From Antedon mediterranea (lineage: Eukaryota; Echinodermata; Crinoidea; Comatulida; Antedonidae): DNA of 64,000 nucleotides. The DNA lies in the NCBI RefSeq assembly GCF_964355755.1, contig NC_092670.1, positions 583,001-647,000 on the forward strand, in the 5' to 3' direction. A program made the translations under genes and the position numbers. Positions 1 to 11,648 of this stretch are shown piece after piece. The first letter of the stretch is position 1; each line of letters starts with the position of its first letter. Under the pieces are notes generated by a model. The model was not told where the DNA came from, made no database searches, and worked only from the letters and a program-made list of their open reading frames with translations.

Positions 1-293
1 CAAATTGTATGAAGATATATGCAAGCCACAGCAAAGGGTAACACATACAGTAATACAATTTTTCTAAATGTTTTACTAACAAATATACACATACAACCTA
101 GACTCATACAGTATATCCATTGTCAGTACAGTTTTGGTCCCGCTTGCATATGATGAAATTGGTCTTGTCGGACGCATTGGGAAGTGAGGAACTACATGCA
201 CTAATTACTAAATTAATCAAAGTAATGAAGTACTATAATACAATTATGGGAATAAATGTAGAAAATTAACATTCCATTCTGTTTACATTTCAG

Positions 294-422
294 AACAAAG
301 AAAATGGTGCAAATATTCCAGTTCGTCGGCCATATGGAGATAAAGGGGTCCGGTGTACAAATTGCCTGAAATTATTTTATGACAAACCTGCCATGGACGA
401 GCACCTTAACTTAGGATGTTAA
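294..422 (+). CDS. 3'-terminal exon of a zinc-finger gene (C2HC finger), 5' part outside window
   Basis: An AG acceptor at 291-293 follows a pyrimidine-rich tract and opens 42 codons ending in TAA at 420-422. Near the C-terminus is a finger C-x2-C-x12-H-x4-C (CTNCLKLF...DEHLNLGC), so the last ligand is Cys rather than His, followed directly by the stop. A proline/arginine-rich lead (PVRRPYGDKGVRC) precedes it. The rest of the gene would lie left of the window. I do not recognise the family. Nucleic-acid or protein binding is inferred only from the finger. An AATAAA-like signal lies about 60 bp downstream. The exon could also belong to a retrocopy or an alternative terminal exon. Confidence 0.5.
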   Translation, partial: NKENGANIPVRRPYGDKGVRCTNCLKLFYDKPAMDEHLNLGC

Positions 423-1632
423 GTCAACCCCTATATTCTGAGAAATTTGGCGAGAGACATCTTATATAAATCTGTAACAAATAAAATTAACAAAACAAAA
501 TTGAAAATGGCACATTAATCTCATTTAAGATGCCTTTATGTAGACTAAGTTTATGTAGTCAAAAAGTGTTTTAGATTTTATATATATCTTTTTTTTTCTC
601 TTTTGTGGGGGCAACCCACTTTTATTGCAATGATAAACAATATGATACAGGTTATATTATCAATCTATCAATGAATATATATATATATTATATATAAGTG
701 ATATTACACAGTCTGAGGTAAAAAGATTATAGAAAATATTTTGATATTGTGTTGAAATCTAAATATGATAAAACAAATATGTATACAGTGAAAATTTATA
801 TTACAGAGCTAAAACGATATAAAGATTGATATTCAGTATTAAAAATTGAGATTAGGTATAATAATAAAAAAATGGTATATTGCATTATAAGATTACATTC
901 ATAAAGACATTTTGAACATAATATTGCTTTCCTTATTTACATGAACTAGAGGGTGAGCTCGCTTCGCTCGCTCCCCCTCTAGGAAGTGTAGACGATGCTT
1001 CTCAGGTAACTCAGGACATTCTGGCCTGGATTTTGGTCGGTTACCATTATTGAAATGCTTTTGATATTTGTAAAACTAAACCTACTCACTAACCTGTTTC
1101 ACAGTGTCTTAGATGATTAATAGCGTTTTACGTATAGTGCTTATTGTAAAGTGGTAAAAAAGAATAACAAATGCTTGGTAAATATTGTAGCTATAACAGT
1201 CGCGATAATTATTTTAATTGATGTTTTATTGGGGAGGTGTTCCGGGCGTTTATTCAAATAAATACTATCCTAATTGGTATAATTAATACATTATTCCGCG
1301 ACACAGTTGGCCGTTTTGGCCTAAGGAGGAAGACGTTTTAGACGGCTTGCAACATGGGCAGAAGTATCCCAGGGTCCTGACGGGACACAGATAGATAGCG
1401 CACAGTATACATAAAGTCTTGGCAGCTTACTCAACAACTCGGCTATCAGGGTTTCATTCGATTTCAAACAAAAGCTCTTATCATCAGTTCTCTCGATTTA
1501 TTTTTATATAATTATTTCGAACAATTTACTCCTATGTTTTATGAATATATTTAATTTGATCTTTATTTACTATACCTTCACACGCGCGGTCTGAAAATAA
1601 ACAAAAAACCAAAATGGCTATCACCACCAAGC
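423..1632. other. Noncoding AT-rich stretch with one terminal-type hairpin
   Basis: No coding signal is seen. At 946-982 the arms CTAGAGGG and CCCTCTAG enclose a GC-rich GAGC/GCTC inner stem, the kind of hairpin found at transposon ends. Around 1290-1420 composition is more GC-rich, but no family is recognisable. Confidence 0.5.
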
Positions 1633-1708
1633 ACCAATGGTCAACTTAGTTGAAACAGGGAGTTGTTTTGTTTTACAACTCCCTGTTTCAACTAAGTTGA
1701 CCATTGGT
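1633..1708. repeat. Perfect 34-bp inverted repeat with 8-bp loop
   Basis: The 1633-1666 arm is the exact reverse complement of 1675-1708; the loop is TTTGTTTT. No mismatch is seen in 34 bp. A transcript from either strand would fold into a fully paired hairpin. It may be a young palindrome or a tiny fold-back element. A small-RNA precursor is possible, but natural pre-miRNAs usually contain mismatches. Confidence 0.9.
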
Positions 1709-1859
1709 AGAAACCAACCATGCAGAATCAGCACTGATGGAGGCAGAGGAAATTGAAATAAATAATCTTATACTCTATCGGAGGACAGCCCCAAAGGAAA
1801 GTAAACAGTAAAGACATTCATCAACCTTTTTCAACAAACTCTAATTTCGTTTCATTTTC

Positions 1860-2295
1860 CCATGACCTAGGTGGTCGTAGGTGCGTAGCAGACGAGATAC
1901 AGTACCCATCATGGTACGACATTAAGGCATACGCCATATCTCACAGCGGTGCTTATCTCCTCTCTGGGTTGGCGGGGGTTATTGCTGGATGGCCGTCGTC
2001 GTTGGTTCTCCTGAACCGATCGCCCTTGTGAGTGTCCAACCACCCTCCGCCGGTGTGTGACAGTGGCTGTGTGTGGACTAGTACACCAGGGTAACCCCCT
2101 ACTCGTCTCGAAAGATGTACTAGGTTCTTTAAAGTGCACATGAGCTATGTGTATACTGGACCTACGGTTTATAGTTGTTATCCAAGAAGACTCGTTCTAC
2201 CACCAAAACCATGGAGTGAATGAGCCTCGAACCCCTGCCGATGTTATGGCTACGTAATTACGGTTCCACTGTCTTAACCGCTCAGGCATTCACTC
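1860..2295 (-). repeat. tRNA-derived SINE-like element
   Basis: Read on the minus strand, 2295 to 2213 is tRNA-like. A 7-bp acceptor stem (GAGTGAA/TTCACTC) closes around an A-box-like segment (CTGAGCGGTTAAGACAG) and a B-box-like segment (GGGTTCGAGGCTC). The 83-nt length and A box resemble a class II (Leu/Ser) tRNA. The anticodon arm does not form a normal 5+7+5 hairpin, so this is a SINE head rather than a tRNA gene. A body with a GAGTAGGGGGTTACCC-type core follows down to about 1860. The left end is approximate. Confidence 0.55.
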
Positions 2296-2473
2296 AAACT
2301 GTCATATATATGTCAAAAATAATATCATAATAATAATTATTAAACAGAACCCAGTCAGCTGATGCTAAGTAAAGGTATCCATGATACAGTGTTTTGGGAC
2401 TGTAATTGTTCCATAGAGCATAAAATTACCATAATCTGGAGTATTATTTCATCAACAGTTTTAGTGACCACAA

Positions 2474-2610
2474 TTTAAAGTCAAGAGTTACTTTTTTTTT
2501 TCTTTTTTTTTTATTTCAACAATATTTTATGAGGGTGGTCCATCCAGCATGAGCTGATCATTAGGGACCCTCAAACAATACAAACAGTAAATACAAAATA
2601 AACTATAAAA
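2474..2610 (-). repeat. Retroelement 3' tail (oligo-T on plus strand)
   Basis: An interrupted oligo-T run (2490-2513) is followed by unique-looking sequence, including a 24-bp block at 2552-2575 that recurs exactly in the 29-bp repeats at 19501-19620. On the minus strand this reads as a retroposon 3' end with an A-rich tail. Confidence 0.45.
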
Positions 2611-3149
2611 ACACAAAATTAACAAAGGTATATAAAATAAATATATATATATAAATATACCAAATGCCAACAATGAAAGAAGGATAAAAAGATGAAAGAA
2701 AATCAGAGAAAGAGAAACAGGTGTTTAGATTTAAAGGAGGAGAAATTGTAAGAGTTACGAATGCTTAAGTCAATAGTATTATTTCTAAGCTTATAATGAA
2801 AAGATATAATTATTTTTTTAAGCACCAGTTATAGCCCAGGGTTAATGCCCTTCCCACACAACCATTATTCCCCTTTATATACATATGTTAGTTTAATTGA
2901 AAGGTGTTTATTTAGGGGTATTGGTTTTCCTTTTCTCCACAAATACTGTAAGTCAACCCCGAAGTCAACAGTATTTCTTGTAAAGTGCTTTTACACTATA
3001 GTTGTGCATGCATACATATTTACAAACCAGCTGTTACAAACCTGGTTTAATGTATCATTTCCAGATTCTTCTTGCAGATGGACATAGAAATAGGGCCAGT
3101 ACAGTAAAATAATTGCCTGGACAATGTGGGAAATTATGCGATTAACAAT

Positions 3150-3240
3150 TTTTATTTTGTTTTATTCGGGAATACACAAAATACAAAAAGTAGCCAAAGG
3201 CTAAAATTATTGCATTTACAAAAATATAAAATAGTTTTAT
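3150..3240 (-). repeat. Dispersed retroposon 3' end, copy 1
   Basis: A segment containing GTAGCC(A)AAGGCTAAAA and TTGCA(A)TTTAC is shared with 61465-61560. In both places an ATTT-rich run lies on the plus-strand left side, so on the minus strand each is a stem-loop (AGCCTT..GGCTAC) followed by an AATAAA-like tail, typical of LINE/SINE 3' ends. Confidence 0.45.
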
Positions 3241-3393
3241 AAATATAACATTAATAAATATTATCGGCCAATAAGAATACAAAATGTAAGCACTGCAGGC
3301 CAATGAGGTACCGCCCTGCACAGTGAGACAGGCGACCTGTACGGTAAGTTTTTTTTTCCCCAAGATATGTCCATATATAAATATATGTTCATT

Positions 3394-3477
3394 TACCTCC
3401 GCCATGGAGGTATATGTAATCGGTAGCGTGTGTTTGTTGGTTTGTTTGTTTGTCTGTTTGTTAGCAGGATTACTCAA
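3394..3477 (+). repeat. Dispersed-element end: TACCTCC hairpin plus GTTT microsatellite
   Basis: TACCTCC and GGAGGTA (3394-3412) form a 7-bp stem with a 5-nt loop. A (GTTT)n-like tract and the sequence GTTAGCAGGATTACTC follow. From memory, this order recurs in dispersed repeats of aquatic invertebrate genomes. No transposase is seen nearby. Confidence 0.4.
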
Positions 3478-4164
3478 TCTATCTTTACCAAAATGAATAT
3501 ACAGATAGATATGTGGTCAAGGACCATTCCATTAAATTTTGGGACCATGGTCCCAATTCTGGACCACTTTTTAGTATACTTTTCAGACCTGCTAGTGTTA
3601 AAGATAGGACAGAATTTTTCAAAAGCCGGCGAACAGTCTTAAAGTAACAAGTAAACTAAAATTGAATTTTCTCGAGAACTACTTTTCCAAAAAACTTTAT
3701 TTTAGTACAAGAGGCAAGAGTTATAATTTGTGATTTGTAATTTTAAAACATAATTTGATTTTGTGCACGTTTTTTTGATGCGAGTAGTTTAAAAAACCTA
3801 TTTCTTTTCAAATTCATTGATTTTCGCGTTGCAGTTCTATTGTTAGTCAACTGAAGCTATTGTTAATTGAAAGGCTTGTTACATAACTATTACACCAAAC
3901 TCGCATACACATGCTTGTAGTGAAATTAGCCTAAATCACAAACAGCATTAAGACACACACAAATATATATATATTTTTTTTTTACCGGAGAAATCTTATG
4001 TAGGAGAATTTTACAGTAGGCTGAGGTATGCACTCTCGGAGTGGCTTTCTAGTTCATGATGCAATTGGTAAGAATACTGATGAGATTGTTTAAAGGGAAC
4101 CAAAGGCTGTACGGGTTTTCATATTCATATATTTTACAGAAAACATAATTAACAGATAACAAAC

Positions 4165-4800
4165 AAGTATACACGGTGGTTAACAATACAAAAAAAACCT
4201 TTGACACCATCTAGCAATAAAAAATCGCTATAAACAGACTCTCCTAATAGTGTTGGTTAAATAAAAACCATATAAAGCAGAGAAAAATTAACTTTCATCG
4301 TAAAGGAACATTTCCGTAATATGTACCGGAATCTCATTCCACATCCGTGGAAATGAAATAAAGACATTGTGGAATAAAGCATTTGTACGAGATTTCTCAT
4401 GTCTAAAAACAAGTTTCTCACTTCTACGTATAACAGGTGTAGGTAGCAAAGCTCCATTACTAAGAAAATTTGTAGAGAGGCACTTGACTACAAAGTTACC
4501 ACAAAGAAATTTAAGCTTATTGAAAATGGTGGGTCATTTTAAGGTTCGCAACCTATGTTCGTATGACGGCTGCATATCATAATCCATATAGAAAAAATGT
4601 GTAAAGCAAGATCGAGTAAAGCGCCTCTATACAGATTCAATCTGATTGATGGTGCTTTACAGAAATGGAAACCAGACAGGTGAGGCATATTATAAAATAG
4701 GCCTGATGATAGATTTAAATAATATACATTTTGATCGTTGGTTCTAACACACCTCTTAATGAATCTTACAAGTTTGTTACATTTGCTTGTAGTCAGAAAA
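4165..4800 (-). pseudogene. Decayed non-LTR retrotransposon (LINE) reverse transcriptase, C-terminal part
   Basis: Reading leftward on the minus strand gives the typical carboxy end of a Jockey/CR1/L2-like ORF2: FKSIIRPIL-stop-YASPVW, then NQIESV-stop-RRFTRS, SYEHRLRTLK, and finally VIRRSEKLVFRHEKSRTN followed by FPRMWNEIPVHIT. The last block matches the common RxxxxLxxP...SFFxxxxxLWNxLP ending. At least four in-frame stops and one frameshift near 4740 show it is dead. The copy is cut off on its 5' side next to the inverted repeat at 4812. Confidence 0.75.
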
Positions 4801-4811
4801 ATGTGCTTATT

Positions 4812-5357
<546 letters not shown>

Positions 5358-5586
5358 TTTAAGATACTACAGTACTTTTACCTGAATTACATAAAGTAGG
5401 TGTAATTTTGTTTTGTTTATTCATGTAACCTTTTACCTTTTATTGTTGTATTATCGTTTTAATCTAAAGTCATATAAGCTGTTTAAACAATCTTTTGTTC
5501 AACTTACAAAGGTAAAAAAGTATAGATTTTAATTTTGCCTTAGGGTTGCAATCAAGTAGTGGATTTAGGCGTAAAGTAATAAACTA

Positions 5587-7060
5587 AACTAGATTTAATT
5601 CGTCACTATGACGAATTATAGGTTATATGCATTGATTTTAATAAAGATAATTGATTTTTAAAAGATATTTTGATTCATTGATTTTCTCAGATTCTTTAAT
5701 TATTTATAATATATGATAGGACCTTGCTAACGCGAATACAATAGCCGGTATCACAATCCGATCAAAGATCCCTCTGCGTATAATGTCATAAACCACATTG
5801 CTGTTACATAATAATAAAGACATAAGTTATTTTTTATCTAGATTTCATTATAAATCATGTGTATAATATATACACTAAGAAATAAATTTGAACAAACAAT
5901 ACGGATAATAAAAAAAAAATCTTATTTCGTTTCTCAAGGTGAGACTCGATCTCGGTACCTTGAGTGCCATAGACACGAGCACACACCACCGAGCCATACA
6001 CAACTGTCTAAAAATTGTAGAAAAATTCCTCCGTGTATTTACTATGCAGTAACCACTTTGGTGCAGATAGATTATTACATACCGCAATGAATTATAATTT
6101 TTTACTATGATGACATCTCTAAAAATGTACAAAAATGATGCACTGTCAAACTATATACTTTTAACTTTAATATATGAACTTTTGGAGGAAGAAAGTTAAT
6201 GTTAAGTTTGTTATTTTGGCCTAAGAAAATGTCATAATTTGTTTGATTGTCGAAATGATTTTTTTTTAATTTAATATGCAATTAATTATGGCTTAATCAA
6301 CATTTGTTCCCTTAGTTTAATAATAAATCATACATAAGATACATACACTTCAAGAAAATGAAATAAAAAATATGTGTTCCCGAGCATTCTGACGATCTAT
6401 ATTAATTTTAAAATTTAGCATATTTTCACCATTTTGTTAACTTACACGTGCGTAGCCTGTCACTTTTGACGTGCTCGTATAAGGCAATTACGCGTTAAAA
6501 AGTGAATAAAATATGATGATATTATTAAAGAAAGGTTGTACAACCGAAATCGGACAAAAAGAGTGCGCATTAACGTATAACGCGCAGTGCGCGTGCAAAA
6601 ATCTGCGCACTCATGGCAATTTTTTAAACGCTTAAAATTGCCTGAAACGTACTCTAATTTCATCGAAAATAAATTTTGACAATTTTGAACATTTTAAGCG
6701 CGCGTACGCAAGCGTTATATGCGCTACGCACGTAATTGTATTGCCATATGATGAAATATGACCTGAAATTTATGAGTACCAAATTTTGTTTAATTGTGAT
6801 TCATGCTTGTGAAGATATGATTACAAACGTGATTTCGTAAAATCGCGCGTAGACCGCGTAATTTTTGATTACGCATCGTGAAAATATAACCACATCGAAT
6901 CCTGGCCATAAGGAATATACTCTGAAAAATTGACTTAGATAGATGAAACTGATATCAAGATAATTCACGGACAAAATAGTGCTAAGGAAAGAATAAATAA
7001 ATAAATAAAGATTTTGACAGAATCAAGAGGTTATATGCATGATAATGCATATAACCTAAT
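5587..7060 (+). mobile_element. Hairpin-ended element, family member A (1.47 kb), Helentron-like
   Basis: The element starts AACTAGATTTAATTCG with a small palindrome (AATTCGTCA/TGACGAATT), then AGGTTATATGCAT. It ends with a hairpin AGGTTATATGCAT-gata-ATGCATATAACCT and CTAAT. The stem of the terminal hairpin is thus also present, once, near the other end. A second copy lies inverted at 23393-24843. There is no open reading frame of note, so it is non-autonomous. Subterminal inverted repeats, a 3' hairpin and a CTAA|T end suggest a rolling-circle (Helitron/Helentron) relative. Classification is inference. Confidence 0.65.
5928..6007 (-). repeat. tRNA-like segment inside element A
   Basis: The minus strand reads TATGGCTCGGTGGTGTG (A-box-like) and, about 45 nt later, GATCGAGTCTCACC (B-box-like). 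The same segment is in copy B at 24446-24528 with a better B box (GTTCGAGTCTCACC). This looks like a tRNA-derived SINE head carried by the larger element. Confidence 0.45.
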
Positions 7061-7463
7061 AATTAGGCCTAGCTTTTCAACATAATTCAATCCGATCAGA
7101 TTGTTTGCGGCTAAAATAGCCTCCTCCATTATCTAGCAAACACAGGCCAGCTCGTTTACCTTATAGTAACTTTTAAAAACCTAACCTAATAGTTCAAATT
7201 TTAACATACATTTATGCATTGTAGATAGCTATGAATACAAATCAGAAAAGATTTAACAAAAATATGACAATTTTTAAAGTTTCTATTATCATGCATTAGA
7301 ATTATTGTTTACAAATGTATACCAACACAGGTAGAAGCTATTTTGAAGGCGGAGGCAGGTAAACAATTGTGATTATAAATGTTTGGGTTCCTATGATCCT
7401 GCAACTATTACAAACTTAAATGCATTAGATTAGTGATTCACCTACTGTATATTTAAAATGCAG

Positions 7464-7645
7464 AATTTAAAATATTCTTCCAACCAGATGCATGGATTAG
7501 AACTACACATCAAACTTGAAATATATGATATGTTTATGTACAATGCACAATTGTCAATTCCTTATTCCTATGTACAGTATGTGCTGGCACCAATAGATGG
7601 GCTAGAAAGGATACACCAGACTCCTACTGTATTTGAAGATATCTA
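7464..7645 (+). CDS. Exon A of the unidentified gene
   Basis: Sixty codons plus two bases, ending at a consensus GTGAGT donor. It includes IPYSYVQYVLAPIDGLERIH, which has no motif I can name. Confidence 0.45.
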
Positions 7646-7920
7646 GTGAGTTTCTTTGTTAATAAAATGTCCAACATACATTTCCCATCTGGATAATGCT
7701 TAAAATGTATTAAATGTTTTAAAGTTGGTTGACTGCTATGAAAGCTTCAAATAACTCGGTGGCAGATTGGTGGAATCTAGGTTCAGATGACCAACAATAT
7801 AATAGCATGCTTCTACACAGTGGCAAATCGAAAGCTATTGCCAGTGGTAAACATCACAAAATGATACGCAAGTACACACAGCGAATGTGTAGCAAAATAG
7901 GAGATGCTGATAAAAAGTGA
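7464..7920 (+). CDS. Unidentified gene, last two coding exons (5' part not found)
   Basis: Exon A is 7464-7645: acceptor ATGCAG, donor TA|GTGAGTTTC. Exon B is 7725-7920: acceptor TTTTAAAG, stop TGA at 7918-7920. Exon A ends in phase 2, and joining TA to the T of exon B restores one open frame across a 79-bp intron. The join reads ...TPTVFEDI-Y-WLTAMKASNNSVADWW and ends MCSKIGDADKK. Composition is protein-like (several Trp, balanced charged residues), unlike the flanks. An alternative acceptor CAG|ATG at 7488 keeps the frame. No known domain is recognised, and upstream exons could not be placed between 423 and 7463. Confidence 0.5.
7725..7920 (+). CDS. Exon B (terminal) of the unidentified gene
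   Basis: Encodes the C-terminus, including SVADWWNLGSDDQQYNSM and a lysine/arginine-rich last 35 residues. The stop at 7918-7920 is followed by AT-rich noncoding DNA. Confidence 0.45.
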
Positions 7921-8707
7921 AACTTGTAATTAGTTAATAGAGTTGAGAATTGTTATCTCATGGTCTCTCATTAAATACAGCAAGATTAATATGTTGATAT
8001 AGAAAACTAAAACAACATTACAGTAAGATGAATTTCAAGAATTGCAATTAATTCCAATTACACCAATTTCATTTTAGGTTTCACCAATCACATCCCACAG
8101 ACTTATAATTATTTTGTGTTTTTATGTTTCATATATTTAAAAGTCATAAAACACTTGGTATAGACTTGCCCCAAGTCTGTATTATCTTTTTTTTTTATTT
8201 ATTTGTTTTTATTTCGACCGCGATTTTTGTCTGAAAATACAAAATCAAGTAGTATACGTATGAAACGCCATATGTGCCAAAATATTTATCTTTTTACTAA
8301 TATTAAGACAAAACTCCGTCTGGAACCCAGACTACACTTGGTACAATGCTATTGGTAATTCTTTGCCAATGCGATTAAAAATAAATAAAATCAAACAATC
8401 AATCAATCAATCAACCAATGTCCAAACAAAAGTATAAACCGATTACAGTAACTTTCAATAGGTTAACCTGTACAGTGAGTACAATATTACCCCTCTGTAA
8501 ACACAAATTGATTCCATTAAATGATAATAGTTGCCTTTTATTTTTCAATTTTATGCATGAAGTTCCAAAAATCACCTTTTATCAATAGGAATTATTGCCT
8601 TTTTAGTGAGTATTTAGTGAGCCATATAGCTCTTTTGTATTCATTCATCAAACTTATAAATTGTTTTGGTTGTTACAAAAAGAAATCTTTGTTATATTCA
8701 CTATAAA
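7921..8707. other. Noncoding stretch
   Basis: AT-rich DNA with an oligo-T/ATTT run at 8190-8215 and an (AATC)n tract near 8394-8416. No gene is seen. Confidence 0.5.
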
Positions 8708-8935
8708 GGGCGTGTGGCGCAGTGTGTTGGACGTTCGACTACTGATCGTGAGATCGAGATTCGAACCCAACTCTCGCCTCATTGCTTGTATCCTTAGGCA
8801 AGGATATATAATAATCCAATTCTCACTCCTGAAGACGATCAAAGCATATTGATCGAAACGTCAAGAAACTCAACAGTTCTTTTCAGAACTAATATACGTG
8901 GTGTACCGCAAACTTTATATCAACATTTGATTTCG
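8708..8935 (+). repeat. tRNA-derived SINE with ribozyme-like tail motif
   Basis: 8708-8778 is tRNA-like: GGCG at the start and CGCC at the end, A-box-like TGGCGCAGTGTGTTGG, B-box-like GATTCGAACCC. About 55 bp further, CTGAAGA, a 7-bp stem (CGATCAA/TTGATCG) and AAACGTC occur in that order. This order is similar to the conserved core of small ribozymes and to a motif I associate with retroelement 3' regions. The right end near 8935 is approximate. Confidence 0.55.
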
Positions 8936-8974
8936 CCATGCAAACAATATAAAATTCATAATTGGATTATTTTA

Positions 8975-9540
8975 TTTAAAGATGTATTGTCCCTTGAAAC
9001 AAAATGAAGGTCAAAATATTCTAAATTTAAATTGGCCATATCAAAGTAATATTAAAGTTATTCACTTTAAGTCGAAAATTCGAGCCAAAACCAACAAGTT
9101 TACGTAATTAACAGGTAAATTAGTTGGATTACATTTCGTCTGGAAAATAGTCGCGAGCGAAAGTAAACAAAGATTTCAAACCACGAGTACGCATTATGCA
9201 TATGCTAATTAGGATTGTTTACAACTCGTCACGGTTGAGAAGGTATTTTCACACAGATCACGAGAAAGTTTTATGATTATGCATACAGAGTAGCCAAACA
9301 AGCGCGTTTCATTATGGGATATGTTTTGATCGAAAACTTTGACTGGAAGTCAAAGTTATTTTTTTAACAAAAAAACGTCTGTATTTTAGTTAAATGATTT
9401 TTTTTCCAACAAATTTTTGGTGATAGGTAATAACTATTATGATACTTCAGAATGACCCACCTTTTTTCGAAATCTGTTATTTTTTATTTTTTTGGAATTA
9501 GTCAAAGGGGTACTAATTTTCCCAATAGTAGTATAGGACA
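8975..9540. repeat. Partial copy of the AAGATGTATTGTCCC element
   Basis: The left end AAGATGTATTGTCCCTTGAA matches the ends of the element at 60811-61162 and a solo end near 61652. A 10-bp hairpin (AACTTTGACT/AGTCAAAGTT) is at 9335-9357. No matching right end was found, so the copy is truncated or diverged. Confidence 0.4.
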
Positions 9541-11462
9541 ATTACTTATTTAATGGCACTGTTGGTCAAAATATTGCTCTGTATTCATTTGATGAAATAC
9601 ATGGTTTTTTTTAATAACTAAACTTGGTTTAATGGTGATTTTCTTAAAAGCTATGCATGATTGTGACCAAAAAATAATAAAATACAAAATAAAATATTGC
9701 TGTGTAAATTTAATTTTTGTCTTTTTCACTCAACTTTTCTTCATCATTGATGTGAGCCTAACATCTTCAAGAACATAAGAATTGTCCCTAGGCCTAGAAA
9801 ACTCTATTTTACATTCAATCAAAAATAATAACTGTAGTATTGAAAAGAATTCATCATCACCGACGGATATTAATAAATTTATATTCTATGCATGTTATAG
9901 AACAAATAAGCATACAGTTATTACTTACAGTACCCTGTTTGGTTTGCAGCATTCTAGAGCAGGTAATTGAAATTGGGATATTTGGAGTTGCCAGAAAATC
10001 TTCAAAATACCCCACTTTCATTTTCTAAGTTTATATATCCAAAAAAAAAGAACACAGTAAAATACAAATAACTTAATTAGTTAAAAAATTAATTTTATTC
10101 TATTTTTTTCTTCAGAATTGACACCTTTTAAGTCACTTTTTTCTTACAAAACAACAGCTTAAAAATCCTCATCAAAGTGAGAAAGAAATTACACTTTTAA
10201 ACAAGCTATATCATTGATAGGATTGCAAACAGTAATAAAACAACTCATTTTATAAATGGTGGTCTAATGTTGTTAGTGGTCATGGCTTATAATAGCATTC
10301 TTACTATAATGTATTTTACTTCTCAGTTTATGATTGTAATTCAACCTTTTCAGCTCTTGCTGCTGGTTGGAATTTGATGTTTTTTATACCTTAAGTATAC
10401 ATACTCTAAGTACAGTTCATATACTGTATACAGTCAGTTCTTCCTGAACTATAGCCACTATTAGCTGCCTTCAGAATGATGAGAACTATAGTTTAGAGAA
10501 AAGTTTCAGAGAGACAGTGTCTGAAGAGTTGATATCCCCCATAACCCCCCACACAAACAGTATTGTCCGGGCTCATGTCTTAATAGGGTCTAATTGACCC
10601 CAATAAAATGGAGTACAGTACTGTTGAATTCAAAATCTATACAAAGCTCAATAGTTTGATTCTCACAAGAAAATCAACAATTAAGGGTGTGCAGATTAAA
10701 TAGCACATTAGGTTATTAAATGTTCTGAATAGCAAACATTGATGGTTGTTCAGGTAACAAATTTCTTGCGAAAATAAATGACTAAATAGCATTCCCACAG
10801 TGCACCTGGCTATACTATATCTGTATTTAAAATTAATATGCAATAAAAATCTACTTATAAACATATTTTCCATTATAAAAAATACTTTATTCTAATAGAA
10901 ATAAAAATAGCACCAAAAGTAAAATATACACAAAACCCTGGCAATGTGTCAGCAAACACCAATAAATAGTAATATTTTCAATATTCATGAATAATTATGA
11001 AATTCTAAAATACCAATAGTTACAATAATAAGCTATCAATTAAACAGCCTAATTAATCTAAGGTTTGGTTCATTCATTATCTACAATAGTAATCTATACA
11101 AAAATAAAACATGATCAATATTTTTTTCTAATGATTTTTTAGTAAATACCATATCATATACTCAAATTGGAGTGAGAACGTACTCAATGTCCACTTCAAT
11201 ACTTACTGTAATACATTAATAAAGCACAATACTGAATATTTAAACGATTTGCAAAACTCAATGTCCAATTATACTCGCAAAAAATACAATATAATACAAA
11301 TGTTGTATAAAAAGAATAGTCATGTAAATGAAATAAAGGTGGTATAAAACAAATTGAATTTCTGACCATCAAATTAAAATAAAAATGATTAAAAAATGAC
11401 CAATTAAGGGACCAATAAAATATTTATATTTCATATAACAGTAGGCCTAATCACCTAATACT
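9541..11462. other. Noncoding stretch
   Basis: AT-rich DNA without splice-consistent open frames, recognisable repeats or RNA genes. Confidence 0.5.
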
Positions 11463-11648
11463 AAAGCTTGGTTCTTACTAGGACGCATTCTGTATATACA
11501 GTATGCCTAAACACCTCTACTAGGACGCAACAAAAGCGAGTTGATCAATGACCAGCGACTGTTCGAATAATCCATCGGTTGTGATTGGTCAAATCACTGA
11601 CGCTACGTTACGTCATTGCGCTGCTTCTCTAATGGGAACCAAGCTTTA
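11463..11648. mobile_element. MITE family 2, copy 1
   Basis: Terminal inverted repeats AAGCTTGGTTCTTACTAG and CTAATGGGAACCAAGCTT bound 186 bp with GC-richer interior. The interior block TTCGAATAATCCAT is shared with the copy at 15757-15899. Flanking TA/TTA is compatible with a short target duplication. Confidence 0.65.

Noticed and set aside
2213-2295. tRNA-Leu/Ser gene
   Set aside because: Acceptor stem and A/B boxes are present, but no proper anticodon arm forms and a SINE body follows.
7331-7358. 28-bp mini-exon (acceptor ACACAG, donor GCAG|GTAAAC) upstream of the unidentified gene
   Set aside because: In each possible phase it produces a stop in itself or in the next exon.
8817-8870. 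Bona fide hammerhead ribozyme
   Set aside because: The core lacks an independent GAAA after stem II and no stem I/III pairing was found; kept only as a ribozyme-like motif.
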